Positions 1 through 7,209 of a stretch of 7,232 nucleotides of DNA are shown piece after piece (position 1 is the stretch's first letter; each line of letters opens with the position of its first letter). Origin of the DNA: Paracoccaceae bacterium (GTDB lineage Bacteria; Pseudomonadota; Alphaproteobacteria; Rhodobacterales; Rhodobacteraceae); NCBI GenBank assembly GCA_025458985.1, contig JALORM010000091.1, forward strand, positions 1 through 7,232, written 5' to 3'. A program made the position numbers and the translations under genes. Under the pieces are notes generated by a model, which was not told where the DNA came from, ran no database searches, and worked only from the letters and a program-made list of their open reading frames with translations.

Positions 1-28
1 CCCGCCCGGAGCGCGGGCCGACGCGGGC

Positions 29-47
29 GGGGGGACGCTGTCCCCCC
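29..47 (+). terminator. Probable hairpin terminator of an upstream gene
   Basis: A perfect 7-bp stem (29-35 with 41-47) closes a five-base loop. It is the hairpin part of repeat copy 1. No clean U-tract follows, only a second C-run and GTATTTG, so it is not a textbook intrinsic terminator. The gene it would serve is outside the window. Confidence 0.45.
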
Positions 48-80
48 GGACCCCCCTGGAGTATTTGCGACAGAATGAAG
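29..80 (+). repeat. GC-rich hairpin repeat, copy 1
   Basis: This is the first of three related elements in the window (the others are at 1521-1573 and 4675-4722). The layout is a G-run, a five-base loop, a C-run, the linker GGA, a second C-run, then GTATTTG and an A-rich tail ending in GAAG. Here the G-run is 29-34, the C-runs are 42-47 and 51-56, and GTATTTG is at 61-67. The other two copies lie just after gene ends and point in the direction of those genes. By analogy, this copy probably follows a + strand gene that ends at or before the left edge. Its tail merges with the ribosome binding site of the next gene. Confidence 0.75.
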
Positions 81-84
81 GAGG
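78..84 (+). promoter_or_regulatory. Ribosome binding site of the amidase gene
   Basis: AAGGAGG lies six bases before the ATG at 91 and supports that start. A second ATG at 86-88 is too close to the site and out of frame. The first bases of the site are the tail of the hairpin repeat. Confidence 0.75.
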
Positions 85-90
85 CATGCG

Positions 91-1510
91 ATGTCGCTCT
101 GCGATCTTCCGGCCTCGAGCCTCTCGGCGCTGCTGGCACGGGGTGAGCTGCGTGCCGTCGAGGTGATGGCGGCGTTCCTCGACCGGATCGACGGTGCCAA
201 CCCGGCCCTGAACGCGGTGGTGGCGCTGCGGCCGCGCCAGGCGCTGATGGAGGAGGCAGCGGCAGCCGACCGGACGCCCCGCAGGGGCTGGCTGCACGGG
301 CTGCCGCTGGCGGTCAAGGACCTGGCCGCGACCGCGGGGATCGCGACGACCTGGGGCGACCTGGGGCTCGCCCCTGTTTCGCGGGTTCGTGCCCGAGGCC
401 GACGACATCCTGCCCGCGCGGCTGAGGGCGGCGGGCGCGATCCTGATCGGCAAGACCAACGCGCCCGAGTTCGGGCTGGGCAGCCACACCTTCAACGAGG
501 TCTACGGCGCGACGCGCAACCCCTACGACCCCGGCCGCTCGGCAGGCGGGTCCTCGGGCGGGGCGGCGGCGGCGCTGGCGGCGCGGATGCTGCCCGTCGC
601 GGACGGGTCGGACATGATGGGATCGCTGAGGAACCCCGCCGCCTTCTGCAACGTCTACGGGTTCCGGCCGAGCTTCGGCCTGGTGCCGGCGGACCCGCAG
701 GGCGACACCTTCCTGCACCAGCTGGCGACCGACGGGCCGATGGGCCGCACGGTGGAGGACATCGCGCATCTGCTGGAGGTGCTGGCGGGGCCCGACCCGC
801 GCGTGCCCCACGCGGTCGCGCCGGAACCCTATGCCGAGGCGCTGGATGCCGACCCGCGGGGCGCGCGGATCGGCTGGCTGGGCGACTGGGGCGGCGCCTA
901 TGCCTGCGAGCCCGGCATCCTTGCCGCCTGCGAGGCGGCGCTGGGCGTCTTCGCCGAGCATGGCGGCAACGTCGAGCCGGTCGCGCCGCCCTTCGCGGCC
1001 GGGCGGCTGTGGGAGGCCTGGACCGTGCTGAGGTCCTGGGCGATCGCGGCGCGGCTCGGCCCCCTGCACGCCGACCCCGCCAAGCGCGCCCGGATGAAGC
1101 CCGAGCTGGTGTGGGAGATCGAGCGCGGGCTGTCGCTGTCGGCGATGGAGGTCCATGCCGCGAGCGTCACGCGCTCGGCGTGGTTCGCGCGGCTCGCCGG
1201 CCTCTTCGAGCGCTTCGAGGCGCTGGCGCTGCCCGCGGCGCAGGTCTGGCCGTTCCCGGTGGACTGGCGCTGGCCGCAGGAGGTGGCCGGGCGGCCGATG
1301 GACACCTACCACCGCTGGATGGAGGTCGTGGTGCCCGTCAGCCTTGCCGGCCTGCCCTGCCTGGCGCTGCCCGCGGGGTTCGGGGCCGCGGGGCTGCCGA
1401 CGGGCCTGCAGCTGTTCGGGCCCCACGGCGCGGACCGCGCGATCCTGCGGCTGGGGCAGGCCTATCACCGGGCGACCGACTGGCCGGCGCGCCGGCCGCC
1501 CGTTCCCTGA
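91..1510 (+). pseudogene. Amidase-signature hydrolase, frameshifted by a 10-bp tandem duplication
   Basis: This gene would encode a cytoplasmic amidase-signature enzyme (Pfam Amidase, COG0154), which hydrolyses carboxamide bonds with a Ser-cisSer-Lys triad. The substrate cannot be told. Residues 1-89 read in the frame of the ATG at 91, and the rest reads in another frame up to the stop at 1508-1510. The break lies at a tandem copy of CGACCTGGGG (347-366). Removing one copy gives the expected run TTWGSPLFRGFVPEADD and a 469-residue protein, normal for the family. In the repaired protein the catalytic residues are K76 (316-318), S151 in GGSSGG (551-553) and S175 in MGSLRNPA (623-625). Their spacings of 75 and 24 match K142, S217 and S241 of fatty acid amide hydrolase. 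As written, the first frame loses both serines and runs on to 1776. A start at GTG 389 would lack the lysine. Neither product should be active. A sequencing error is possible but unlikely for an exact 10-bp duplication. Confidence 0.88.
347..366 (+). repeat. 10-bp tandem duplication in the amidase gene
   Basis: CGACCTGGGG occurs twice head to tail (347-356 and 357-366). Ten bases shift the frame by one. Deleting either copy rejoins W88-G89 to S90-P91-L92-F93 of the amidase. A shorter match, GACCTGG, also occurs at 319-325. Replication slippage is the simplest origin, and loss of one copy would restore the gene. Confidence 0.95.
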
Positions 1511-1520
1511 CCCGATCCTC

Positions 1521-1573
1521 TTCCTTTTGTTCCAAATACCGTCGGGGGGTCCGGGGGGCAGACAGCCCCCCGG
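1521..1573 (-). repeat. GC-rich hairpin repeat, copy 2
   Basis: This copy has the same layout as the one at 29-80 but is inverted: on the - strand it reads stem, loop, stem, GGA, second C-run, GGTATTTGG and an A-rich tail ending in GGAA. It fills most of the 72-bp gap between the convergent amidase (stop at 1510) and aguB (stop at 1583). Its orientation follows aguB, with the hairpin next to the aguB stop. Confidence 0.8.
1551..1573 (-). terminator. Hairpin terminator of aguB, possibly bidirectional
   Basis: A perfect 9-bp G/C stem (1551-1559 with 1565-1573) encloses a five-base loop. It begins 10 bases after the aguB stop and lies 40 bases past the amidase stop, so it could act on both convergent transcripts. 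No run of Ts follows on either strand. Confidence 0.6.
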
Positions 1574-1582
1574 CCTCGCCGC

Positions 1583-2449
<867 letters not shown>

Positions 2450-2566
2450 GCTTCTCTCCTTCGGCCCCGGCGATCCTGCCGCAGGCAGCAGGCCGCGTCA
2501 CGGGGTCTTTCCCGCCGCGCGCGGGCAGCCTAGTGTCTGGCGCGACGCAGGCAGGGATGCGCGGCC
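2450..2566. other. Divergent intergenic region, aguB / membrane protein
   Basis: These 117 bases must carry the start signals of two divergent genes. Apart from the aguB ribosome binding site, no convincing -35/-10 pair is visible. A short G/C inverted repeat (2511-2515 with 2521-2525) is present and may be chance in such GC-rich DNA. Confidence 0.4.
2456..2461 (-). promoter_or_regulatory. Ribosome binding site of aguB
   Basis: On the - strand AAGGAG lies six bases before the ATG at 2449. This fixes that start over a longer reading in the same region. Confidence 0.75.
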
Positions 2567-3580
2567 ATGAACTTCAGCCTATCGACCTCGCTTGGCCTGA
2601 TGCGCGACACCTGGCCGTTCCTGGTGTTCCGCGTCGTTGTCTACTTCGCGATCGCCGCCGCCTACGTGCTGGCGACCGGGGCGGGCGCGGGTCTGGGCTG
2701 GACGGTCGGGCTGTTCGGCGACGACGAGTTCCGGGCCGGCGCGACGGTCTGGGGCGGGCTCTTCGGCTTCGGCGCGGTGGCGGCCGTGCTCTACGTCCTG
2801 CGCGAATACACGCTCTACCTCGTCAAGGCGGGCCATATCGCCGTGATGGTCGAGGCGCTCGACAGCCGCTTCGTGCCCTCGGGCCGGGCGCAGATCGACT
2901 TCGCGCAGAAGGCGGTCAGGGATCGGTTCGGCGAGGCCTCGGCCCTGTTCGCGGTGGATCAGCTTGTGAAGGGTGTCATCCGGGCAATCACCGGACTGGT
3001 GCAGGGCCTCGCGTCGCTCCTGCCGCTGCCGGGCCTGCAGGGGGCGGTGAAGGCGGTGCGCGGCTTCCTCAGGGTTGCGGTCGGGCTGGTGGACGAGGTG
3101 ATCCTGGCCCATGCGCTGCGCACCCGGGCGACGAACCCCTGGGCCTCGGCCCGGGATGCGCTGGTGCTTTATGGCCAGAACGTCCGGCCGATGCTGGTCT
3201 CGGCCGCGTGGATCACGGTCCTGACCTGGGCGCTTGCCTTCGTGGTCTTCTTGCTGATGCTGGCGCCGGCTGCCGCGGTCGTCTGGCTGATCCCCGGTGG
3301 CTGGTCCGCGGGGGGCGTGGTCTTCGCGATCCTCTTCGCCTGGGCGGTCAAGGTGGCGCTGATCGAACCCTTCGCCCTCGCCTGCCTGCTGCAGGCCTTT
3401 TTCGCCGTGACCGCGGGCCAGACCCCCGATCCCGAATGGTCGGCCCGGATCGACGGGGTGTCGGACCGCTTCCGCGAACTTGGCCGGCGCGCGGCCGCGG
3501 CGGCCGGGGCGCAGGCGCCCGCGCCGACGGGCGAGGCGTGGCGGGCGCATTCCTCGCGCGCGACGCCGCCTGGCGCGTGA
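2567..3580 (+). CDS. Multi-pass membrane protein of unknown function, coupled to mnmH
   Basis: I do not recognise the family. The 337-residue product looks like an inner-membrane protein. Hydrophobic stretches lie at about 17-40, 60-79, 211-242 and 248-283; the last two are long enough for one or two passes each. Between them, residues 100-200 form an amphipathic region with a run of small hydrophobic residues and LLPLPGLQGAV at 151-161. The C-terminal 50 residues are soluble, charged and then rich in Ala and Pro. There is no signal peptide, metal-binding motif or catalytic motif. The ATG at 2567 has only a weak purine-rich stretch before it; an ATG at 2557 is in another frame. The stop overlaps the GTG start of mnmH by four bases (GTGA, 3577-3580), so the two are probably co-transcribed and translationally coupled. 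A role in selenium or tRNA metabolism is only suggested by this position. Confidence 0.8.
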   Translation: MNFSLSTSLGLMRDTWPFLVFRVVVYFAIAAAYVLATGAGAGLGWTVGLFGDDEFRAGATVWGGLFGFGAVAAVLYVLREYTLYLVKAGHIAVMVEALDSRFVPSGRAQIDFAQKAVRDRFGEASALFAVDQLVKGVIRAITGLVQGLASLLPLPGLQGAVKAVRGFLRVAVGLVDEVILAHALRTRATNPWASARDALVLYGQNVRPMLVSAAWITVLTWALAFVVFLLMLAPAAAVVWLIPGGWSAGGVVFAILFAWAVKVALIEPFALACLLQAFFAVTAGQTPDPEWSARIDGVSDRFRELGRRAAAAAGAQAPAPTGEAWRAHSSRATPPGA

Positions 3581-4710
3581 CCGCCGCGCCGCCCACCGGC
3601 GCCTGGACCCCGGGCGCGCTGGCCGACCTGCTGGATCCTGGGCGGGCCGGGTTCGACGAGGTGATCGACGTCCGCTCGCCCGCCGAGCATGCTGAGGATC
3701 ACCTGCCCGGCGCCGTCAACCTTCCGGTTCTGGACGATGCCGAGCGGGCGCGGGTCGGCACGATCTACGTGCAGGAAAGCCGGTTCCTGGCTCGCCGCGT
3801 CGGCGCGGCGCTGGTCGCGCGCAATGCTGCGGCGCATCTGGAAGGCCCGCTCTCCGGCAAGGGCCCCGGGTACCGGCCGCTGGTCTACTGCTGGCGGGGC
3901 GGGCAGAGGTCGGGGTCCTTCGCCACGATCCTGCGGCAGATCGGCTGGCGAGTCGGGGTGCTCGAGGGCGGCTACCGGACCTACCGCCGGATGGTGCAGG
4001 CCGCGCTCTACGACCTGCCGTTCCCCGCGCCGGTCGTGGTGCTTGACGGCAATACCGGATCGGCCAAGACCGAGATCCTGAAGCTTCTGCCCGGACTCGG
4101 CGTGCAGGCGATCGACCTCGAGGCGCTGGCGAACCACCGGGGCTCGATCTTCGGGGCGCAGCCCGGGGGGCAGCCGGGCCAGAAGGGATTCGAAAGCGCG
4201 CTGGCCGTGGCGATGGCGACGCTGGATCCTGCGCGTCCTGTCGTGGTCGAGGCCGAAAGCTCGAAGATCGGGGCCCGGATCGTTCCGCCCGCCCTTTGGG
4301 AGGCGATGAAGGCTGCCCCCCGGGTCGAGATCGCCGCCCCGCTTGCCGAGCGGGCGGCGTACCTCGCGCGGGCCTATGGCGACATGGCAGGGGACCGCGA
4401 GGCGTTCGCCGCCGTACTGGACAGGCTGCGCCCCTATCACGCGGGCGAGCGCGTCGCCGACTGGCAGGCGCTGCTGGCCGCGGGCCGGCTGGAGCCGCTT
4501 GCCGGGCGGCTGATGGCCGAGCACTACGATCCCCGCTACGCCAAGCAGCGGGCGCGGATTGCAGGGCGGGTGAAGGCGGCCATCGAGGTGCAGCGGCTGG
4601 ACGCGGAAGGGCTGGCCGAGGCCGCGCGCGCCGTCGCCAGGGCAGTGGAGTCGATGGCTGGGCCCGAGGGAAGGCCGGGGGCTCTGCCCCCGGACCCCCG
4701 CGGTATTTGA
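3577..4710 (+). CDS. mnmH: tRNA 2-selenouridine synthase
   Basis: MnmH (SelU, YbbB) replaces the sulfur of 2-thiouridine at wobble position 34 of tRNA-Lys, -Glu and -Gln with selenium from selenophosphate, through a geranylated intermediate. The 377 residues show an N-terminal rhodanese domain (about 26-135) with DEVIDVRSPAE at 27-37 and the active-site C105 in YCWRGGQRS (codon 3889-3891). A P-loop domain follows, with GNTGSAKT at 158-165. The GTG at 3577 is chosen because it overlaps the preceding stop as GTGA and leaves a short leader before the rhodanese domain. GTG 3538 would add 13 residues and lacks a good ribosome binding site. The reading frame is open back to 2533, but that part is a shadow of the membrane-protein gene. 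The last residues, ending PPDPRGI, are encoded by the hairpin repeat. The partner selD lies downstream on the opposite strand. Confidence 0.92.
   Translation: MTAAPPTGAWTPGALADLLDPGRAGFDEVIDVRSPAEHAEDHLPGAVNLPVLDDAERARVGTIYVQESRFLARRVGAALVARNAAAHLEGPLSGKGPGYRPLVYCWRGGQRSGSFATILRQIGWRVGVLEGGYRTYRRMVQAALYDLPFPAPVVVLDGNTGSAKTEILKLLPGLGVQAIDLEALANHRGSIFGAQPGGQPGQKGFESALAVAMATLDPARPVVVEAESSKIGARIVPPALWEAMKAAPRVEIAAPLAERAAYLARAYGDMAGDREAFAAVLDRLRPYHAGERVADWQALLAAGRLEPLAGRLMAEHYDPRYAKQRARIAGRVKAAIEVQRLDAEGLAEAARAVARAVESMAGPEGRPGALPPDPRGI
4675..4693 (+). terminator. Hairpin at the end of mnmH
   Basis: A 7-bp stem (4675-4681 with 4687-4693) encloses the loop CTCTG; the outer loop bases can also pair. 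It lies inside the mnmH reading frame, so a translating ribosome would cover it before release. It may also end or stabilise the converging selD transcript. No T-run follows. Confidence 0.45.
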
Positions 4711-4722
4711 GACAAAAGGAAG
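4675..4722 (+). repeat. GC-rich hairpin repeat, copy 3
   Basis: This copy shares the layout of those at 29-80 and 1521-1573: stem, five-base loop, stem, GGA, second C-run, GGTATTTGAGACAAAAGGAAG. The C-runs here are five bases rather than six. It overlaps the 3' end of mnmH, whose TGA (4708-4710) falls within the GTATTTGA part, and it ends seven bases before the selD stop. It is oriented with mnmH. Confidence 0.8.
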
Positions 4723-4728
4723 CCGGGA

Positions 4729-6897
4729 TCAGTCGGCCGAGATGGCGGGCTGTCCCTCGGCCAGCGTGCCGATGATTGCGGCGGGAAAGCCCTCTGTCCG
4801 CAATGCGGCGACGAGGGACGGCGCCTCGGGGCCGGGCACGGCGGCAAGAAGGCCGCCGGCGGTCTCGGGGTTGAACAGCAACTCGGCGCGCGGGTCTTCA
4901 GGCAGCATCATCGCCGGGCGCAGCGCGGCGTTCGCGGAATGAAGCGTGGAGCGGATGCCCTGGCCGATCAGGTCGAGCGCCCCGTCGAGGACCGGCAGCG
5001 CGCGAAGGTCCAGCCGGGCGGCGCAGCCCGAGGCCTCGAGGAGGCCCATGAGGTGACCCGCCAGGCCGAAGCCGGTGACGTCGGTCATCGCGCGGGCCTG
5101 CGGCGCGAGCAGGCGCGCCGCCGCGCCCTGGGGCCGGGCCATCGCGGCAAGCGCCGCCGCGACGTCCGCGCCCCGTGCCTGCATCGCCATCTCGGCCGCA
5201 AGGATCACCCCGGTGCCGAGTGCCTTTGTCAGGATCAGCGCGTCCCCGGGACGGGCGCCAGACTGGCCGACAGGCGCAGCCCCGGCGAGGCCGGTGACGG
5301 TGAACCCGACCGACAGTTCGGCCCCGAGTGCGGTATGCCCGCCGACGATCTCGGCGCCTTCGGGGGCGAAGACATCGGCCGCCGCGGCGAGGATCTCGGC
5401 CAGCGTGGCGGACTGGAGCGGCGCGCTCATCCGGGGCAGGACGACCTGCGCCAGTACCGCCTGGGGCGCCGCGCCCATCGCCCAGACATCGCCCAGCGCA
5501 TGCACCGCGGCGATGCGCGCAAGGAGGCCCCAGTCTGCCGTGAAGGCGCGCAGCGTGTCGGTCGTCAGGACCTGCGTGGTCTTGCCGATGCGCAGGACGG
5601 CGGCGTCGTCGCCCGCGCCGATCAGCACGTCGGCGCGACGGGGTGCAGGAAGCGCGGCCAGCGCCTGAGACAGCGCGCCGCGGCCGACCTTGGCGGCGCA
5701 GCCGCCGCAAAGCGGCTGCCCGGCCGCCTCCTCGGCGGCGCCAAGAGCCGCGAGACCAGGGGGCGCGGCCGTCTCCATCGGGGCGAGGTCGGCGAACCGC
5801 GCCATGAAGCGGCGGTCGATCCAGTCCTTCCAGCGCCAGAGCAGCGCGCCTGAGGTCCTGAGCCCCGACCGGTCGGCCACCGCCCGCCGGTCGCCGCACG
5901 AGATCAGCTTGAGGTAGTCGCGCTGCGGACGGTAGGGCCGCGGCGTTCCGCCGGTCAGCGCGGCGCGCAGGTTGTCGAACAGGACCGGCGCCTGGCGGAC
6001 GGCATAGACGCCGGCCTTCGGGCGGGGGGCGTGCGTCAGGTGGGCGCAGTCGCCGACCGCGAAGATCGCCGGGTCGGTGACCGAGGCGAGCGTCGCGCCG
6101 ACGCTGACGAACCCCTGGTGCAGGTCGAGCCCGGTGCCGGAAAGCCAGCCCTGCGCCGACGCGCCCGCCGCGCCGCAGGTGAAGGCCGACACCAGCCGCT
6201 CGCCCGATGCCAGCGTGACATGGCCCGCGTCGACCGCGGCGACGGGCGCCCCCGCGCGCAGCGCAACGCCGAGCCTTCGCGCCTCGGCCGCCAGGGTGGC
6301 TCGCGTGCCGGGGGCGAGGTCGGGCAGGATGGCTCCCGCCGCCTCGACCAGCGTGACGCGGCCCGCGCCCAGGCGGAAGGCCATCGCCAGCGCGAGTTCC
6401 ACGCCCGCAACGCCGCCGCCGATCACCACTGCATCGGCAGGCCCTCCGGCGGTGACGCGGGCAAGGTGGCCCTCCCAGGCCGCGGCAAAATCCGCCAGCG
6501 GCTTGGCGGGGTGTGCGTGCGCGGCGAAGCCCGGAAGGTCGGGCATGTCGGAGGTGATGCCGATGTCGATCGAGGCGAGGTCGTAGCGCACCGGCCCCCG
6601 CCCGGACAGGTGCACCATCCGGCGGTCGCGGTCGATCCCCACAGCCCGGTCGAGGATCAGCCGTGCCCCTGCGAAGCGCGCAAGCCGGACGAGGTCGATC
6701 ATCAGGTCGTCGCGGCGGTAATGGCCGGCGACCAGACCCGGCAACATGCCCGAATAGGGTGCGGCAGGATCGGGATTGACCACCGTCAGGCGTGCGCCGG
6801 GAAGGGGTGCCATGCCCCAGGCGCGCAGGACCAGCGCATGCGTATGGCCGCCGCCGATCAGCACGACGTCCCGGGTCAGGGGCAGCGCTTCCTGCAT
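4729..6897 (-). CDS. selD: Selenide, water dikinase fused to an FAD/NAD(P) oxidoreductase
   Basis: SelD makes selenophosphate from selenide and ATP, the selenium donor for MnmH. The 722-residue protein has two parts. Residues 9 to about 375 form an NDH-2-like (COG1252 type) pyridine nucleotide-disulfide oxidoreductase, with dinucleotide-binding VVLIGGGHTHA (11-21), a second GGGVAG motif (160-165) and the FAD-contacting FAVGDCAH (279-286). A linker rich in Ala, Gly and Pro follows at about 376-396. Residues 397-722 are a full SelD domain, with the catalytic pair C400 and K403 in LCGGCAAK, GAGDDAAV (427-434), DVTGFGLAGHL (606-616) and NPETAGGLL (676-684). C400 is an ordinary TGC codon (5698-5700), not selenocysteine. 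The ATG at 6897 is chosen because AAGGAG precedes it and the nucleotide-binding fold starts about ten residues later. A GTG at 7035 would add 46 residues of low-complexity sequence. This fusion is known in other bacteria. The oxidoreductase may supply a reduced selenium species; that is inference. Confidence 0.93.
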   Translation of the reverse strand: MQEALPLTRDVVLIGGGHTHALVLRAWGMAPLPGARLTVVNPDPAAPYSGMLPGLVAGHYRRDDLMIDLVRLARFAGARLILDRAVGIDRDRRMVHLSGRGPVRYDLASIDIGITSDMPDLPGFAAHAHPAKPLADFAAAWEGHLARVTAGGPADAVVIGGGVAGVELALAMAFRLGAGRVTLVEAAGAILPDLAPGTRATLAAEARRLGVALRAGAPVAAVDAGHVTLASGERLVSAFTCGAAGASAQGWLSGTGLDLHQGFVSVGATLASVTDPAIFAVGDCAHLTHAPRPKAGVYAVRQAPVLFDNLRAALTGGTPRPYRPQRDYLKLISCGDRRAVADRSGLRTSGALLWRWKDWIDRRFMARFADLAPMETAAPPGLAALGAAEEAAGQPLCGGCAAKVGRGALSQALAALPAPRRADVLIGAGDDAAVLRIGKTTQVLTTDTLRAFTADWGLLARIAAVHALGDVWAMGAAPQAVLAQVVLPRMSAPLQSATLAEILAAAADVFAPEGAEIVGGHTALGAELSVGFTVTGLAGAAPVGQSGARPGDALILTKALGTGVILAAEMAMQARGADVAAALAAMARPQGAAARLLAPQARAMTDVTGFGLAGHLMGLLEASGCAARLDLRALPVLDGALDLIGQGIRSTLHSANAALRPAMMLPEDPRAELLFNPETAGGLLAAVPGPEAPSLVAALRTEGFPAAIIGTLAEGQPAISAD

Positions 6898-6901
6898 GGC
6901 G

Positions 6902-6907
6902 CTCCTT
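6902..6907 (-). promoter_or_regulatory. Ribosome binding site of selD
   Basis: On the - strand AAGGAG lies four bases before the ATG at 6897 and supports that start over the upstream GTG at 7035. Confidence 0.65.
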
Positions 6908-7092
6908 CCGCGAGGCCCGGCACACTCTCCGGCGGCGCGTGCCGCATGGGCCGGCAGGACGGGGATAGCCTGCGCGGCACCGGAAGGCGAGGCGCGAATT
7001 GGCACGGCGCGCGGCCTCCCGGTCCCTCCGCGCACCCGTCGACCGCCTGTGCCGGTCGGCAGAGACGGCCATCCCCGCTGCCGGAATAGGAC

Positions 7093-7121
7093 TTGACGGG
7101 TCGGCGGGCGTGTCCTACCTA
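7093..7121 (+). promoter_or_regulatory. Candidate promoter of the tRNA gene
   Basis: TTGACG (7093-7098, within CTTGAC, the alphaproteobacterial -35 form) is followed after 17 bases by TACCTA (7116-7121). A GC-rich stretch, ACGCGGCG, comes next, as at many stable-RNA promoters under stringent control. Transcription would start only a few bases before the tRNA at 7133. The -10 match is weak. Confidence 0.5.
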
Positions 7122-7132
7122 CGCGGCGCTCT

Positions 7133-7209
7133 GGCGGAGTAGCTCAGCTGGTTAGAGCAGAGGAATCATAATCCTTGTGTCGGGGGTTCAAATCCCTCCT
7201 CCGCTACCA
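7133..7209 (+). tRNA. tRNA with anticodon CAT, probably elongator tRNA-Met
   Basis: The full cloverleaf can be drawn. The acceptor stem is 7133-7139 with 7199-7205. The D stem is GCTC/GAGC (7142-7145, 7155-7158). The anticodon stem is 7160-7164 with 7172-7176, around loop ATCATAA with CAT at 7167-7169. The T stem is 7182-7186 with 7194-7198, around TTCAAAT. The discriminator A and an encoded CCA (7207-7209) end it. The first acceptor pair is G-T and the first anticodon-stem pair is also G-T, both tolerated wobbles. The body resembles elongator tRNA-Met of alphaproteobacteria. The initiator is unlikely because the three G-C pairs before its anticodon loop are absent. tRNA-Ile with a lysidine-modified CAT anticodon is less likely but not excluded. 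Confidence 0.95.

Noticed and set aside
1..78. Tail of an upstream + strand gene, open in frame 1 to the TGA at 76-78
   Set aside because: The other two + frames are also open across this stretch, and no protein family can be recognised from so few codons. The analogy with the mnmH tail is suggestive only.
314..1468. Long open frame on the - strand opposite the amidase
   Set aside because: Its codons mirror the amidase frame and its composition (Arg, Gly, Pro, His) is that of a GC shadow, with no recognisable domain.
1482..1497. Perfect 16-bp palindrome GGCCGGCGCGCCGGCC
   Set aside because: It lies inside the amidase codons near the C-terminus and consists only of G and C, so chance is a sufficient explanation.
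2533..3576. Upstream in-frame extension of mnmH to 2533 (725 codons in all)
   Set aside because: It is a frame shadow of the membrane-protein gene, rich in Arg and Gly with no domain. The rhodanese domain begins only after 3577.
3538..3576. Alternative GTG start of mnmH at 3538
   Set aside because: It has no good ribosome binding site and adds 13 residues not needed by the domain; the GTGA overlap at 3577 is a better start.
5698..5700. Possible selenocysteine at the SelD active site
   Set aside because: The codon on the - strand is TGC, an ordinary cysteine, and no in-frame TGA occurs before the stop.
4939..5853. Long + strand open frames opposite selD (also 6031-7089)
   Set aside because: They are antisense to confirmed SelD and oxidoreductase motifs and show no domain or ribosome binding site.
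6898..7035. 46-codon N-terminal extension of SelD from GTG 7035
   Set aside because: AAGGAG just before the ATG at 6897 and the nucleotide-binding fold starting right after it favour the shorter protein.
7040..7058. Hairpin (7040-7045 with 7053-7058) in the selD-tRNA spacer
   Set aside because: It is a six-pair stem with a seven-base loop, not tied to a gene end or a known regulator. It is too weak to call in GC-rich DNA.
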